A stretch of 64,000 nucleotides of DNA from Cynocephalus volans (Eukaryota > Chordata > Mammalia > Dermoptera > Cynocephalidae), in the NCBI RefSeq assembly GCF_027409185.1, contig NC_084468.1:144930001-144994000 (forward strand), written 5' to 3'. Shown one piece after another: positions 51,080-62,215 of this stretch. The notes below the pieces were generated by a model. It was not told the DNA's origin. It saw only the letters and a list, made by a program, of their open reading frames with translations, and ran no database searches. The translations under genes were made by a program, and so were the position numbers. Positions within the stretch are counted from its first letter, which is position 1; each line of letters begins with the position of its first letter.

Positions 51080-51532
51080 TCAGATTTTTTCATTATCATC
51101 ATTGTTGATTTTTTTAAATGCGACTGGGCTTGCTTGCTTCAAAGAAGTCTTAGAAACATCTGTGTGCATGGTGGACATGGCTATTGTCTCATAGTCATCA
51201 TCCCGAGACCGGAAATCACAAAAGTTAAAGAAGAACTGCAAGTCTCTCTGGAAGTTTTTGTTCAGGAATCCATAAAATATGGGGTTGACACAAGTGGATA
51301 TCATTGCTGTGAGGTGGCAGAGCAGGAATAACAGATTGTGGTTGCATGTAGCAATGATTTGATGATTCCAATCAAACACAGTGTTAAAGATGGTAAGGGG
51401 CAGCCAGCAGATGGCAAATGCTACCACAATGGACAGCAGCATGATGTTGATTCTTTTGGTTTCACTCGACCTGTACTTATTGTCTCTCATCTTGTCCATC
51501 ATGTTGTTTCTCCTTTTTAAGCGTATGTATAT
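51080..51532 (-). CDS. NPY1R: Neuropeptide Y receptor Y1, second coding exon (residues 234-383)
   Basis: The exon carries intracellular loop 3, TM6, TM7 and the cytoplasmic tail. It starts after an AG acceptor with codons for IYIRLKRR, directly continuing the TM5 end of the previous exon. Visible motifs: CWLP at 275-278 in TM6, D287 (a known NPY contact in human Y1), NPIFY at 316-320 in TM7, and C338 in the tail, the likely palmitoylated Cys of helix 8. The Ser/Thr-rich tail is the usual region of kinase and arrestin control. The stop is TGA at 51080-51082. Total length is 383 aa; human Y1 is 384, and from memory the difference is one Asn fewer in the Asn/Asp run just before the C-terminus. 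The reading frame is intact and the receptor looks functional. Confidence 0.97.
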   Translation of the reverse strand: MYIRLKRRNNMMDKMRDNKYRSSETKRINIMLLSIVVAFAICWLPLTIFNTVFDWNHQIIATCNHNLLFLLCHLTAMISTCVNPIFYGFLNKNFQRDLQFFFNFCDFRSRDDDYETIAMSTMHTDVSKTSLKQASPVAFKKINNDDNEKI

Positions 51533-51632
51533 CTATGGAAGGGAAAATAAAGAGTTCAAGTAAAACCACTCAATAAGAAATTCTGTGCAAAGGGGGTAAA
51601 AATGCAAATAACAGGAGAAAAAGTTTTCTTAC
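51533..51632 (-). other. NPY1R: NPY1R 100-bp coding intron
   Basis: The intron is bounded by GTAAG at the TM5 end and a pyrimidine-rich tract ending in CCATAG. Removing it joins TM5 to intracellular loop 3 in phase 0. A very small intron at this site is a known feature of Y1 receptor genes (about 97 bp in human). Confidence 0.93.
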
Positions 51633-52331
51633 CTTGAAGTAGCAAATAAATATAAAACAGAGTGGACCGAAATACTGCAGCACCAAGAGGAGAGTGGTAT
51701 AAGACAATCTATGTGAGTCCGATGGAAATTTATCAAAGCACACGTACTTGTCCTTGAATGCATCGAGTGTTACATTTTGGAATGGCTCATCAGTCAATAC
51801 TTGATAGATCAAGAAGGGCAGAGAAGAAGCCACAGCCAGGACCCAAATGACAGCGATACCTATGTAAGCATGTCTATTATTTGGTCTCCATCCTCGTGGG
51901 TTGATTATCAGCTGATGTCGCTCCACAGCAATGAGAACCAGAGAGAAAATGGACACAGTGATTGAAACGCATTGCACGAAGGGATTCAGCTTGCACATAG
52001 CCTCACCAAAGACCCAGTGGTCCATTAATGTGTAGACAAACGTGAAAGGGAGACACATAATGGCAACAAGCAGGTCTGAGAAGGAAAGGTTCACAATCAG
52101 GATGTTGGTAACATTTCTCATCTCCTTTTGTTTCAAGATGATTATGATCAAGGCCAGGTTTCCAGAGACCCCGAGAATAATCACAGCTCCATAAGCAAGA
52201 GCTAAGGTAAAGATCATGGCCAAGGGAAGATGACAATCATCGTTTTCAAAAGCCAAAAATGGGGAATTCTTCTCTGAAAAATTGTGGTGGACTGAATGAT
52301 TTTCAACCTGGGAAAATAATGTTGAATTCAT
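51633..52331 (-). CDS. NPY1R: Neuropeptide Y receptor Y1, first coding exon (residues 1-233)
   Basis: This exon encodes the N-terminus through TM5 of a class A GPCR at the plasma membrane that binds NPY and PYY and, as known for the family, couples to Gi/o. Visible features: N-glycosylation sequons at N2, N11 and N17; no signal peptide; D86 (the 2.50 sodium-site Asp) in TM2; D104, known in human Y1 as a peptide contact; the C113-C198 disulfide pair; and ERH at 137-139 in place of DRY, as is usual for Y1. The start is the first ATG and gives the family's usual N-terminus. The exon ends after a Lys AAG codon at a GTAAG donor (51628-51632 on the minus strand), in phase 0. Reading past the donor gives a spurious short tail. 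There are no frameshifts or premature stops. NPY5R is the close alternative, but the Y1 residues and the intron position after TM5 identify NPY1R. Confidence 0.97.
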
Positions 52332-52482
52332 TTTGACTGGTTTGGTTGTTATAGATTATTTTAGATAAATAGACAATATGTGTCTTCAAAGCAGGTCAGC
52401 TGTTCAGCTTATTCTTATTCCGCATATTGGAATCCATTTACCAAAATTATTTTGAATTCTTCATTTCCTTGAACCAAACAAT
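52332..52482 (-). other. NPY1R: NPY1R 5' UTR part of exon 2
   Basis: Upstream of the ATG, 151 bases of leader run back to a strong acceptor (CTCTTTACAG) at 52483-52484. Known Y1 genes have the same layout: a 5' UTR split by an intron just upstream of the coding exon. The acceptor is seen in the sequence; its use is inferred. Confidence 0.75.
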
Positions 52483-53315
52483 CTGTAAAGAGAAAATGAC
52501 CAATTGCATTACTAATTTTACTGAGGAAATCAAAATAAATTCTAACTAGTAAAACTCTTTAAAGTGAAGAAACTGAAATAAATAAAATGTAATCTAGTAA
52601 ACACATTTCTAAAATAGCGAAAACAGTGCAAACATTTTAAATAAAAAAAAAACATAATATTGTTGATAGGACTTGATTACACACTGAGTTTCAGTAAAAT
52701 ACAGTGGTCTGTAAGTTAGTAAGGCATATGTAAATCTCATGCCCCAATTCTTATATAGATAGAACTATCAGCACATTCCTAAACATTATAAGAATGTGAA
52801 TGTATAACAAACAAATTTCATGCACAGATTAAAACATAAGAAAAATACATGAAATGAACAAAGCAAAACAAAATAAATTACCTGATTCTTCCTCATACTA
52901 TAGAAAAGGGAGAATTAATGTACAGATCAAGTTGTAATAATAACTCTACCATACACTGGACTGCTTTTAAGGCAGACATTATTTAAAAGAAATGTATTCA
53001 AAGGGAGATGATCAATACAGTGAAACATCAAAAAACATTGCCATGTGTGGGACTGTTGAAAGACCATATGATGTTTAATCCAGAAAATACTCAGTAGGGA
53101 TGGTATATATTTGTTCTCATATTTTAAGGGGTGGCATATAGATTACAGGAAACCAGGCTTAGAATATTATGTCTAATTATGCAAGTTAGACATAGGACCA
53201 AGGGATGCACATTATTATTTTTTAAAGCACATCATTATGAGAAACAAAAGTTTAATCGAATGAAATAAACTGCCTGCAAAACTAGCACGTGCTCCATACA
53301 AAAAAGTTTATAACC

Positions 53316-54508
53316 TCACCATATACTAAAATCAACTCAAAATGGATTAAGGATTTAAATATACACCCTGAAACAATAAAACTTCTTAAAGAAAACATAG
53401 GAGAAACACTTCAGGAAATAGGACTGGGCACAAACTTCATGAATATGACCCCAAAAGCACGGGCAACCAAAGGAAAAATAAACAAATGGGATTATATCAA
53501 ACTAAAAAGCTTCTGCACAGAAAAAGAAACAATTAACAGAGTTAAAAGACAACCAACAGAGTGGGAGAAAATATTTGCAAAATATACATCTGACAAAGGA
53601 TTAATATCCAGAATATATAAGGAACTCAAACAACTTTACAAGAAAAAAACAAGCAACCCAATTAAGAAATGGGCAAAAGAGCTAAGTAGGCATTTCTCTA
53701 AGGAAGATATACAAACGGCCAACAGACATATGAAAAAATGCTCAACATCACTCAGCATCCAGGAAATGCAAATCAAAACTACACTGAGATACCATCTCAC
53801 CCCAGTTAGGATGGCTAAAATCCAAAAGACTCTGAACGATAAATGCTGGTGAGGTTGCAGAGAAAAAGGAACTCTCATACATTGTTGGTGGGACTGCAAA
53901 ATGGTGCAGCCTCTATGGAAAATGGTATGGAGGTTCCTCAAACAATTGCAGAGAGATCTACCATACGACCCAGCTATCCCACTGCTGGGAATATACCCAG
54001 AGGAAAGGAAATCATCAAGTCGAAGGTATACCTGTTCCCCAATGTTCATTGCAGCACTCTTTACAATAGCCAAGAGTTTCAACCAGCCCAAATGTCCATC
54101 ATCGGATGAGTGGATATGGAAAATGTGGTACATCTCCACAATGGAATACTACTCAGCTATAAAAACGAATGAAATACTGCCATTTGCAACAACATGGATG
54201 GACCTTGAGAGAATTATATTATGTGAAACGAGTCAGGCACAGAAGGAGAAATACCACATGTTCTCACTTATTGGTGGGAGCTAATAATTAATATATAAAT
54301 TCACACACACACACGCACAAAAAAAACCCGGGGGGGCGGGGAAGAAGATATAACAACCACAATTCCTTGAAGTTGATACGACAAGCAAACAGAAAGGACA
54401 TTGTTGGGGGGGAGGGAGGAGAGGGAGGAGGGAGGGAGGTTTTGGTAAGGGGCAACAATAATCAACCACAATGTATATCGACAAAATAAAATTTAAAAAA
54501 CAAAAAAG
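53316..54508 (+). mobile_element. 5'-truncated L1 in NPY1R intron 1, antisense to the gene
   Basis: The element holds the C-terminal ORF2 region, the 3' UTR with a CA run and a G-rich polypurine tract (about 54407-54440), and an A-rich tail. It is flanked by the repeat GTTTATAACC (53306-53315 and 54509-54518), the target-site duplication. ORF2 reads through except for one CGA-to-TGA change at 53850-53852, inside the Cys-His knuckle. It belongs to the same family as the L1s at 12 kb and 41-45 kb. Confidence 0.92.
53319..54284 (+). pseudogene. L1 ORF2 C-terminal fragment with one nonsense change
   Basis: The reading frame matches the ORF2p C-terminus, including the Cys-rich knuckle and the terminal LIGGS. 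A TGA at 53850-53852 replaces the CGA found at this site in the sister copies, consistent with CpG decay. The frame is otherwise kept. The reverse transcriptase and endonuclease regions are absent. Confidence 0.85.
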
Positions 54509-56069
54509 GTTTATAACCACTATGTGAAAGACCATTTTGGGAAGTTCTTACATTGTGTAAAAGATTCTGTGATTGTATTAATATGTCAAAAGCTTTCAAA
54601 GAATTTCTAAGGCTTTATTCATGTAAATACACTCCCTCCCCACCAGACTACATGTGTATCCAATGCAAGGATCTAGACTGTAGTTGTAATTTTTATTTTC
54701 ACAGCATTTGTGATATAAATATTCTTCTCTTACTAACAAGGCAAATCACGGGACAACAGACTTGTAGGGATTAAAAGCTCCCTTTTCCCTAGATTACTAA
54801 TACGTGAGATGGGATTTCTTAGTTAATTAACAAGCCATTTGTGGCTCTGTTAAGAAACTGAATTGCATTTCTTTATTTCCTATATGAGAACAATTAAAAG
54901 AATCATGCAGATTTCTTTCCATTGAAAAGAAGATAAGAAATACAACGAACAAAAAATGCACTTGCCTTATAAGTGATACCTCTAACGAACCTTGCCTGTA
55001 GTGTTTTGCTTTCTAGAGTATGGTGTATTTTTTATTATAAAACCATAATTTGGCCTTATAAAACTGAAGTAGAATGAAAATAAAGTTTGCCATCATTAAG
55101 TCAGAAAGAAAGTATTAAAGAAAGGTAATAGAATGATTTCAGGTATGAAAGTTATTAGCAATATGGCTCGCTCTTTCTCTACGTGACAATCTGTAATGAC
55201 TCCCTAAAATGTACGTGAAAATCACACTTTTTCTTTCAAGAATCCCAAAGGTAGGGAGAATGATCAGTTAGTGTGAATTAGGGTCTGAGAACAAACCTTG
55301 AAGAAGCAGGTAATAATCTAAAATTCTTTGGAAATCTCTTACTTTCTTAAGAATTCAAGAAAATATAGAATCATAACTAATATTCAAGTTACTACAGATA
55401 TTTAACATTACTTCTCAGTTCATTATGAGTTTTTCTTCATTATTTAAGGTAAAACTAGCACAGTAGGAAACTGCATCCTCTTTATCTTATGGCTTCTAAT
55501 GTTTCCGTGTTACCGAGTACTGTAAAGTGCATGAGGATCCTGGTATGAGACACATGAGGTATGGACTGCTGAATACATTCCTCAGCCTGACACTTGAAGA
55601 TCTCCACATGATCCTTCCCTTCTCCTCTTGGCTCTAAAAACCTCAGGCTGATCTATTCACAGTTCACCAGATACAACTCTACATCCTCACACCTACCATT
55701 CCTCTTGCTGGGTATTTTCTGTCTCACCAGCAACCCACATATTACCCATCTTTCAGAGAATCATTTAGTTCCTTGAATCCTTAGTTGGTTTCTTTCCATT
55801 TTAATATAACTTCTTTAAGGTAGGCATTCTGTATACTTCAAAGTACCTTGAAAATATCAGATTTAGAATAAAAATGTGTTGACGGATAAAGTAGATGCAT
55901 GGTTGGAATAGTAGGTTGTTGTGTAAGTTAATCTTAACATCAGTAGTTCAATTGCATCATTGTTCTTTTACGTGCAAAATGAATGCTAATTACAATAGTC
56001 TTTGTATTAGGTCAGGTATACAGGGGGAAATATTACACTTTATATATAAAAAAGGAATTGTTCCTGAAA

Positions 56070-56620
56070 GAGCATTCCTTCATCCAACAAATATTTATTA
56101 ATACTTATTATGTGTCAAGCATGGTTTTAGTGGAGAGAGCAGTGACCTTTCCACTGAGTTTTAGTTTTGTGGACAGAGAAAGACAAGAAAAAATAAATTA
56201 GTGTAAGCTATAGTGTGCTAGATAATAATAAGTGCTATGGAGAAAAATAAAGCAGGTTAGGAGGACTGTTGGGAGTTGCGATTTATTGCTGGGTGGTAAG
56301 AGAAGGCCTCAGATTTCCCGAGAAGATGGCATGTGAGTTAAGACCTAAGAATGGTAAGGAATCCATGCAGACATCACAGGGAATGTATCCCATGTGGAAA
56401 GAACAAATATAAAATCCCTGAAGCTGGAGTGTACCTAGTGTGCTCAACAGCAATGACAAGTGGGAAAAATAAGGGCAAGACTAGCAGGAAATTAAGAAGG
56501 CTAAAGAGAGTAGGCACAGGCTGTAATGGGATGTCCTTTGCCTTTTATTCTGAGAGACATGGGGACCTGTTAGGTAAACTTTGCCAAAGAATATCCTATG
56601 AAGAATAGCAGTTTTCATAC
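56070..56620 (+). repeat. Ancient mammal-wide repeat in NPY1R intron 1, family not assigned
   Basis: It begins CCAACAAATATTTATTAATAC, then AGTGCTATGGAGAAAAATAAAGCAGG, and later CCTTTTATTCTGAGAG: the same repeat type as 8450-8790. It is old and non-coding. Confidence 0.45.
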
Positions 56621-57782
56621 TAGGTAGAAGTTAATTTAGCTATACAGAAAATGCAAACTTTATTTTTTAAAGTGTTTGCAAGCCTCTTTTACTACATTAA
56701 AGTTAGGTACTTGTTCCAGCTGGGAAAACAGTTATGCCTTGCATAAAATGGGTATTTTCACACATTACCTAAGTAAAATTTCAAGAAATAATAACTGTCA
56801 GAAAGTAACAGTATTGAGAGTTTACATACCTTATTTTTGGGGAAAAAAAAAAGAGAGAGAGAGAGAGAGAAAGAAAAACCAATTCAATATTTACTTTTCC
56901 AGTTATTTGTAAAATAAGCTATGCAACCACAGACACTGCAAAAATTAAAGACTGTTGAACCTCAGTACAGCTGTCATGTGCATTTAGAGACAAAACAGAG
57001 ACAATAGACACATCACCAGTTTGCAAATTAGCCACCTTGCAGAAGGAAATATCCTTTTCCTTCTTTCCAATTAGAATGCTGGCCTTTCATTGCTTGCTGT
57101 TTGCAGTGCTATGGCTACCTGAAAATACCGCTCTCTGGTCATAACCTGCTGCAGATAATTTTTTTCAAATACTGAGGTGGCTGTTCAGTTCACTTGTTTT
57201 GGAAAAGAAATGTCAGCCTTGTTACATAGAATCTCACAAAGTTACTGCTAGCTTATCTAAATGAGTTACATAACTCTCTGTTCCTTCCCGTGGGGGAGAG
57301 TTTGTTCAACAGACAGCTGCCTTAAGACTATAAGGAAGGACCAATAAAGTAGTAGCTACCGAAGAGCATTCAGTCTTTAGTCATGGGTGGGGAACTGGGC
57401 GGGATTGCTTTCTGTTCTGTCTCTCCTGCTTCCAGGGAACCAGCCAGAATCTTGGGACCGACAGCTACTGTTTCCCCGTTCCAGTCCTGGTAGATACGGG
57501 CAAGCTCTGCACTTGCCCTTGCCTGTGTGTGCCATCTCGCGAGTTTGCTTTCTCACAGGACCCAGGTGGGCATGGCAAGTCACTGAATGCTCTAAAAACA
57601 TTTCAAATAAAGTGGAACGTCGAAACTTTCTCCCCTGCTCTGGGTTTTCCTGTGCTCCAGGAATCACAAAGAGCTAGGTAGGATGTGTTCAGTCAAAATT
57701 CGTCAGTAGGCTTAGCCGCCCACTTCTTTCATATTGTGTAACTAGGTGAATAGCCCGAAATTTCCCCCATTTCCGACCCCCT

Positions 57783-57819
<37 letters not shown>
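57783..57819. repeat. (CA)n microsatellite in NPY1R intron 1
   Basis: A pure CA run about 0.9 kb from the candidate exon 1 donor. Confidence 0.97.
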
Positions 57820-57821
<2 letters not shown>

Positions 57822-58721
57822 ATCTATCAAAGAATGTCTCTACCCAGTGAAGATAAAAGACTGACAAAACAGAAAGCACCCAAAGCAAGCAGAACCCGAA
57901 CCCAAAGTCAATTCTCTTTCCTTGGCCCAGTACCAGTCCCTCAGACATACTCATGTCTCCAGTCTACCTGGGGACTCAGCAACGGGACACCGTACTAAGC
58001 CACTTCTACCTCCAGTCCATCCCCAGTCTTCTAACTCGGCCATGCCCCGTCATTGCCGTTCTAAAAGGAGCTAAAGAGTTCCACGATGAAAAGTCCGAGG
58101 TCGGAGGGCAGGGCTCTGGGTGTCCACCGGGAAGCAGCGACAGACTGGCAGGGCCCGGCATGGGCGAGCGGAGCCCGATCGCAGCCCGGACGCGCGGAAC
58201 CCGCAAGCGGGGCGGCGAGGAGGACGCGCGCTTGTCCTGCGGTCCGTGGGCCCCGCTCGCTCCCGCCGGACACCTGCCGTGGGACGGGGGCGGAGGCGGG
58301 CGACTCGCAGAGCCCATCGATCCCCAGCCGCGACTCTGCGGAAACTCCAGGGCGGCTCCAGAAAGAAGGCGAAAGATGAGCGAGGTGCGGGGAAGACCAG
58401 GCGGGGCAGCCTCCCGCCCCCCGGGGCTTCTTAAGAGACCCTGAGGAGGTTCCCCACCCAGAAGTCCCCCGCAGCAGGGTGCAAACCTCCCTTGCCACCG
58501 TCGGCCGCACACCCACGTGAGGCAGCAGTCCCGGAGTTGTCCGAGCATTTGGTGCGACTTGCGACCTGCCTGCGCTGGAAGCCAGAGAGGCAGACTCCGC
58601 GCGCCACCTCGGTCCCCCAGAGCCAGTTTCGGGCAGTCGCATCCTCTTCCTCCCTCATCCTTCATCCCATCCATGAAAGATTTCTCAGAAGTCGCTTAAA
58701 GGGAGTTATCGTGAAACTTAC

Positions 58722-58860
58722 CCTCTTCTGAATTAGTCGTTTTCGCCCCTGCTTATCAAAGCGGGAAGGTGGGATGGAAGGGAGCAGAGAGCCGAGGAAA
58801 GATCCACTGGTATTTCTTCTGCTGAAATCCTAAAGATTGATGAAGATAGAAAGAGACGCC
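58722..58860 (-). other. NPY1R: Candidate NPY1R noncoding exon 1
   Basis: A near-consensus donor (exon ...AGAAGAGG, then GTAAGT) lies on the minus strand at 58716-58721, at the edge of the CpG island and pointing toward NPY1R exon 2. The upstream (higher-coordinate) boundary is a guess because I see no TATA box or defined start site. Support is position, donor quality and the known noncoding first exon in Y1 genes. Confidence 0.5.
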
Positions 58861-58891
58861 CCCTTAAAGCCAAACTCCACCTCATCCCCGA

Positions 58892-58899
58892 TCACGTGA
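58892..58899. promoter_or_regulatory. Palindromic CACGTG E-box in promoter
   Basis: TCACGTGA is the preferred site of bHLH-ZIP factors such as USF and TFE3/TFEB. It sits just upstream of the candidate NPY1R exon 1 in the CpG island. Occupancy is not shown by the sequence. Confidence 0.45.
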
Positions 58900-59155
58900 C
58901 GGCGCCCCGCGAGCGGCGCCTGGAGCTCCCCGCGTCCCCACCCTTGCATCTGCACCTCGGGGGTGCGTTGCCTGGGAATTCTGGAAAGGAAAGCAATTCA
59001 ACACAAAGCACACGTTGTTAGACGTACACGCACCGTGCAGAGAAAAGTGAGCCCTTACTCATCCCCACACGGTGCTTGACTCCAAGAGGGGAAGGCAAAT
59101 CTCATAAGGCTTTTAAAAAGTCGATGCCACTGTGTTTTCCTTTGTTTGCGGGTCA

Positions 59156-59169
59156 GTGCCACCTTGTGG
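59156..59169. promoter_or_regulatory. CTCF-like motif upstream of NPY1R
   Basis: GTGCCACCTTGTGG matches the reverse of the CTCF core consensus (SYGCCMYCTRSTGG) at 13 of 14 positions by eye. It lies about 0.2 kb outside the CpG island, on the NPY5R side. Confidence 0.4.
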
Positions 59170-59727
59170 CCGAAGTTACTCCGGGCTGAAAAGCTCGAGA
59201 GTCAGCCGAACTCAAGAATGAAAGGTATGACTACGGGAAAAGGAAACTAGAAAATCGCTGCAACATAGCCATTAGTAATGGTTTTTGCTTTCTTTTATGA
59301 CGCTCAAAAATTTCTCAGGCTTTTGCCAAAAAGTTATTTTCCTCAGTGTATAAGTGAACAAAGAGAAGACTTTAAAAAGTCAAAGTAGCAAATCCCAGAT
59401 GAGACAGTCTGGCCTTTTAGCCTTCCATTCTTTGCACTGAGAAAAAAAACATTGAGTCAGATTTGTTCCCAGCGCCCAGCTGCTTAAGTTCATAATAGGG
59501 GAGCACGACGAACTGAACATTTACCCGGTGGTCGAAAAGTCAGTGCAATTTCCTCGGTGCTTAATCCACCACGGTACTGACATTATGAAGAAAAGAATAG
59601 AACGCACACAGTGTACCCTGATGGTGCCAAACCATCATGGTGCCGGATTATTCAGGCTAGTTACTGACACTGATCTCAGATATTTTACATGATTCTATTC
59701 TAGTAAGAAAAGTCAAAATTGTGTAAT

Positions 59728-59729
<2 letters not shown>

Positions 59730-59764
<35 letters not shown>
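59730..59764. repeat. (CA)n microsatellite upstream of NPY1R
   Basis: A pure CA run about 0.8 kb upstream of the CpG island. Confidence 0.97.
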
Positions 59765-59768
<4 letters not shown>

Positions 59769-62134
59769 ATTTACTGAAGTAGATAACTAGAGCTTCTTCC
59801 CAATCTACTGTCAAAAAATAAGAAGTCTTCCTAATAAAGACATAGGACACCGCCTGCAATATGCATAAAGGTTTCCTTACAAAACAACTCTGATCATATC
59901 GTCTTCAAACTAAAAATTCCAAGACATATAGAACAGTCTGAACTTTCAGCTGTTCCAAAATGTTTCCTTTTTCTGATTTTTAGGCTGAACAAACATTATT
60001 TAAAGTTCAATATAACCTCATTTGTTTATATAGATAGTGATGTACACAATCTCTAGGGTTGTTTTCCCCAGGAAAGCTTTCTAAATTGTTTGTCAGTAGA
60101 CAGATTTTAATATAGTTGGAAAGGGACTATAATCAAATAAAATATCATGATCATGTAATAAATGTATAATGAATGTAATAATAGGTATTAGTATACATAT
60201 AAAAATCACACTAATGGTTAAACAGAGTAAAATGATAGAACCTAGCAGATATCACTTATAAGGCACAATTTAGGAATTTCAATTATTTTAAAGAATGGTA
60301 ACTCCTACTCATTTAGGTTTCTACCCATACTATGTCTATTCCATTCCCGTAAGTCACATTTTGTCCTAAGGAAGAAGTTTCTCCTATGGTTTGGATCATC
60401 AAACTGGCTATCTTTACCTTGCTGCAATAATTAAAAATGAAGTAATTTAATTCTCCACTAAGAATATATTTTTATATAAAAACTTCTGTTATATCAGCAA
60501 ATATTTTGGACTGGAGAATATAATTTGAACCCAAGTACTTTATTTTCTGTATTTTCTAAGAATGCTAATGAAGACATGTCTTCAAGGTCTGAACTACTAT
60601 GGCCATTTTATTCTATCATTTTGTTATTTCAATTTTTATGAAGTGTTCCCCCTAAAGCAAGTCTGTAAAGCTGCATTCTTGAAATATTAATATCAAATAC
60701 CAATCTTTGAAAAATCATTGATTTCAAAGACTTTTCTATGTCAAATTTCGTGGTACAAGATAAGTTTGCTCAACAGTAGCAAAATTACATAATTCTCTAG
60801 GAATATCATTCACTAAGGACTCTTTCCAGTGTATATATACACTAGAGAAATTAGGTATAATACAATGATCAAATAAAACACAAAGTCTTCTCATAATGTA
60901 ATCTTATGGAAGGTTTAAAATAAGCAAAGTAATCTGGATTTCTCTCAAAAGATATGTGTTAAAGAGGTTCCTCATACCAATTTTTAAATTGTTCATTTTC
61001 CTACTCTTAAGTGAATAGTTAGCTGTATATTTTCCTATTTGGGATTCAAACTAGTTAAAATCTCACCTTTGCTAGAGAGAGAAATCTTTTTAATTCTGGG
61101 TATTTCCTTTTGAAATTTCATAACAGCCTGACCTATGAACCATGGAGAATTAAAGTAACGATCTCTTCTCATGTTCTCTGGAACACCAGTCTTGTTCTGT
61201 CATTGAAGTTGAGAGATAAGATCTACCCATTAAATCTCTGTAGATCTTAGTTTTATCATGTAAGAAATGGAACATCTTTATGGTCTGGCTCAGCCTTTAA
61301 ATTCCATGATTCAATAACTGTCTAGATAAAAGTGTGTCACTACTTGCTACTGGAATTTAAACACTGTAATTACTTTATTGGTCTCCTGATAAATTTCTGC
61401 TACAAATGTTAAAGTTCCTGAAATAAGCTCTAATACAGGTAAATTATCATGAATTATCATTCAGAAGAATCTTCAGGGGCATTAATACAACATGTGAAAA
61501 TTGTAGTAAATGATATTGATAAGGGGGAAATTCTATTAGAGTAGAACTTACTATAAACCACATTGGTGAATCAGTTCATATTCTATGAATTGATGAAGTG
61601 TCAAGATTTTCCTTCTTTCTGTGACTTACCTATTGCATCTCTTGAATTTATGATGCCAAAGAATGTAAGTTGAAACATTATTTTACGGACCACCAAGGAA
61701 AAAAATGCTTTCAGTAAAGCAATGGCATACTGTCAATTGTAAATAAACCTCAAAGTTAGAGTGTTTACAGTGGGTTCGCTATTTTCTTTAAGTCTATATC
61801 TTAGAACCAATGAAATATGAAATATAGCAGCTAAAGAGTTTTGATGAAGTTGGTGGGTGCAATCAAATAGTCAACACAATATTTTATTCAATTGACATTT
61901 TGAGAAAATTAACTAGTAGAAAAAAGTAACAATTTAGTTAAAATGTTAGTATACAAGTACACAAACGATTCAATTATTCTCCCTTGTGTAGATGCCAAAT
62001 ACTATTTGTGGATTTGCTCTTGACTTGACATAGGAATGCACTTCAATAAGTCTCTCACGTGGTTATATAGACTACATATTTTAGAGAATATTTTTAACCA
62101 TGTCAGAATAAGACTCTAGACAACTAACGAGGAT

Positions 62135-62215
62135 CTTTTTTAAAAAATTGAAACATAATTGATTATACATATTTATGGGTACAGAGTTGACTATAGGTAT
62201 TTGTAGGATCTTAAT
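62135..62215 (-). mobile_element. Old L1 3' end fragment
   Basis: AAAAAATTGAAACATAATTGATTATACATATTTATGGGTACAG-like sequence is the reverse of a common L1 3' end. It is short and decayed. Confidence 0.4.

Larger units (their letters stand above)
52483..58721 (-). other. NPY1R: NPY1R intron 1 (5' UTR intron)
   Basis: About 6.2 kb between the exon 2 acceptor and the candidate exon 1 donor. It contains an antisense L1 (53316-54508), an ancient mammal-wide repeat (56070-56620), a GA-rich tract (56849-56876) and a CA microsatellite (57783-57819). The remainder is AT-rich and shows no coding potential. Human Y1 is reported to have several alternative first exons kilobases upstream, so alternative transcripts may also start outside this interval. 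Confidence 0.6.
58060..58960. promoter_or_regulatory. NPY1R: CpG island, probable NPY1R promoter
   Basis: This is the only extended GC- and CpG-rich stretch in an otherwise AT-rich window. It has GC-box-like runs around 58140-58440 and a palindromic TCACGTGA E-box at 58892-58899. It lies about 6 kb upstream of NPY1R exon 2, beside the candidate exon 1 donor. Long open frames inside it on both strands (for example 58006-58674) are what GC-rich DNA gives by chance and match no protein I recognise. Confidence 0.7.

Noticed and set aside
58006-58674. A 222-codon minus-strand open frame and overlapping long frames in the CpG island
   Set aside because: GC-rich DNA lacks stop codons by chance. Frames are open on both strands at once and their Pro/Gly/Arg-rich products match no family.
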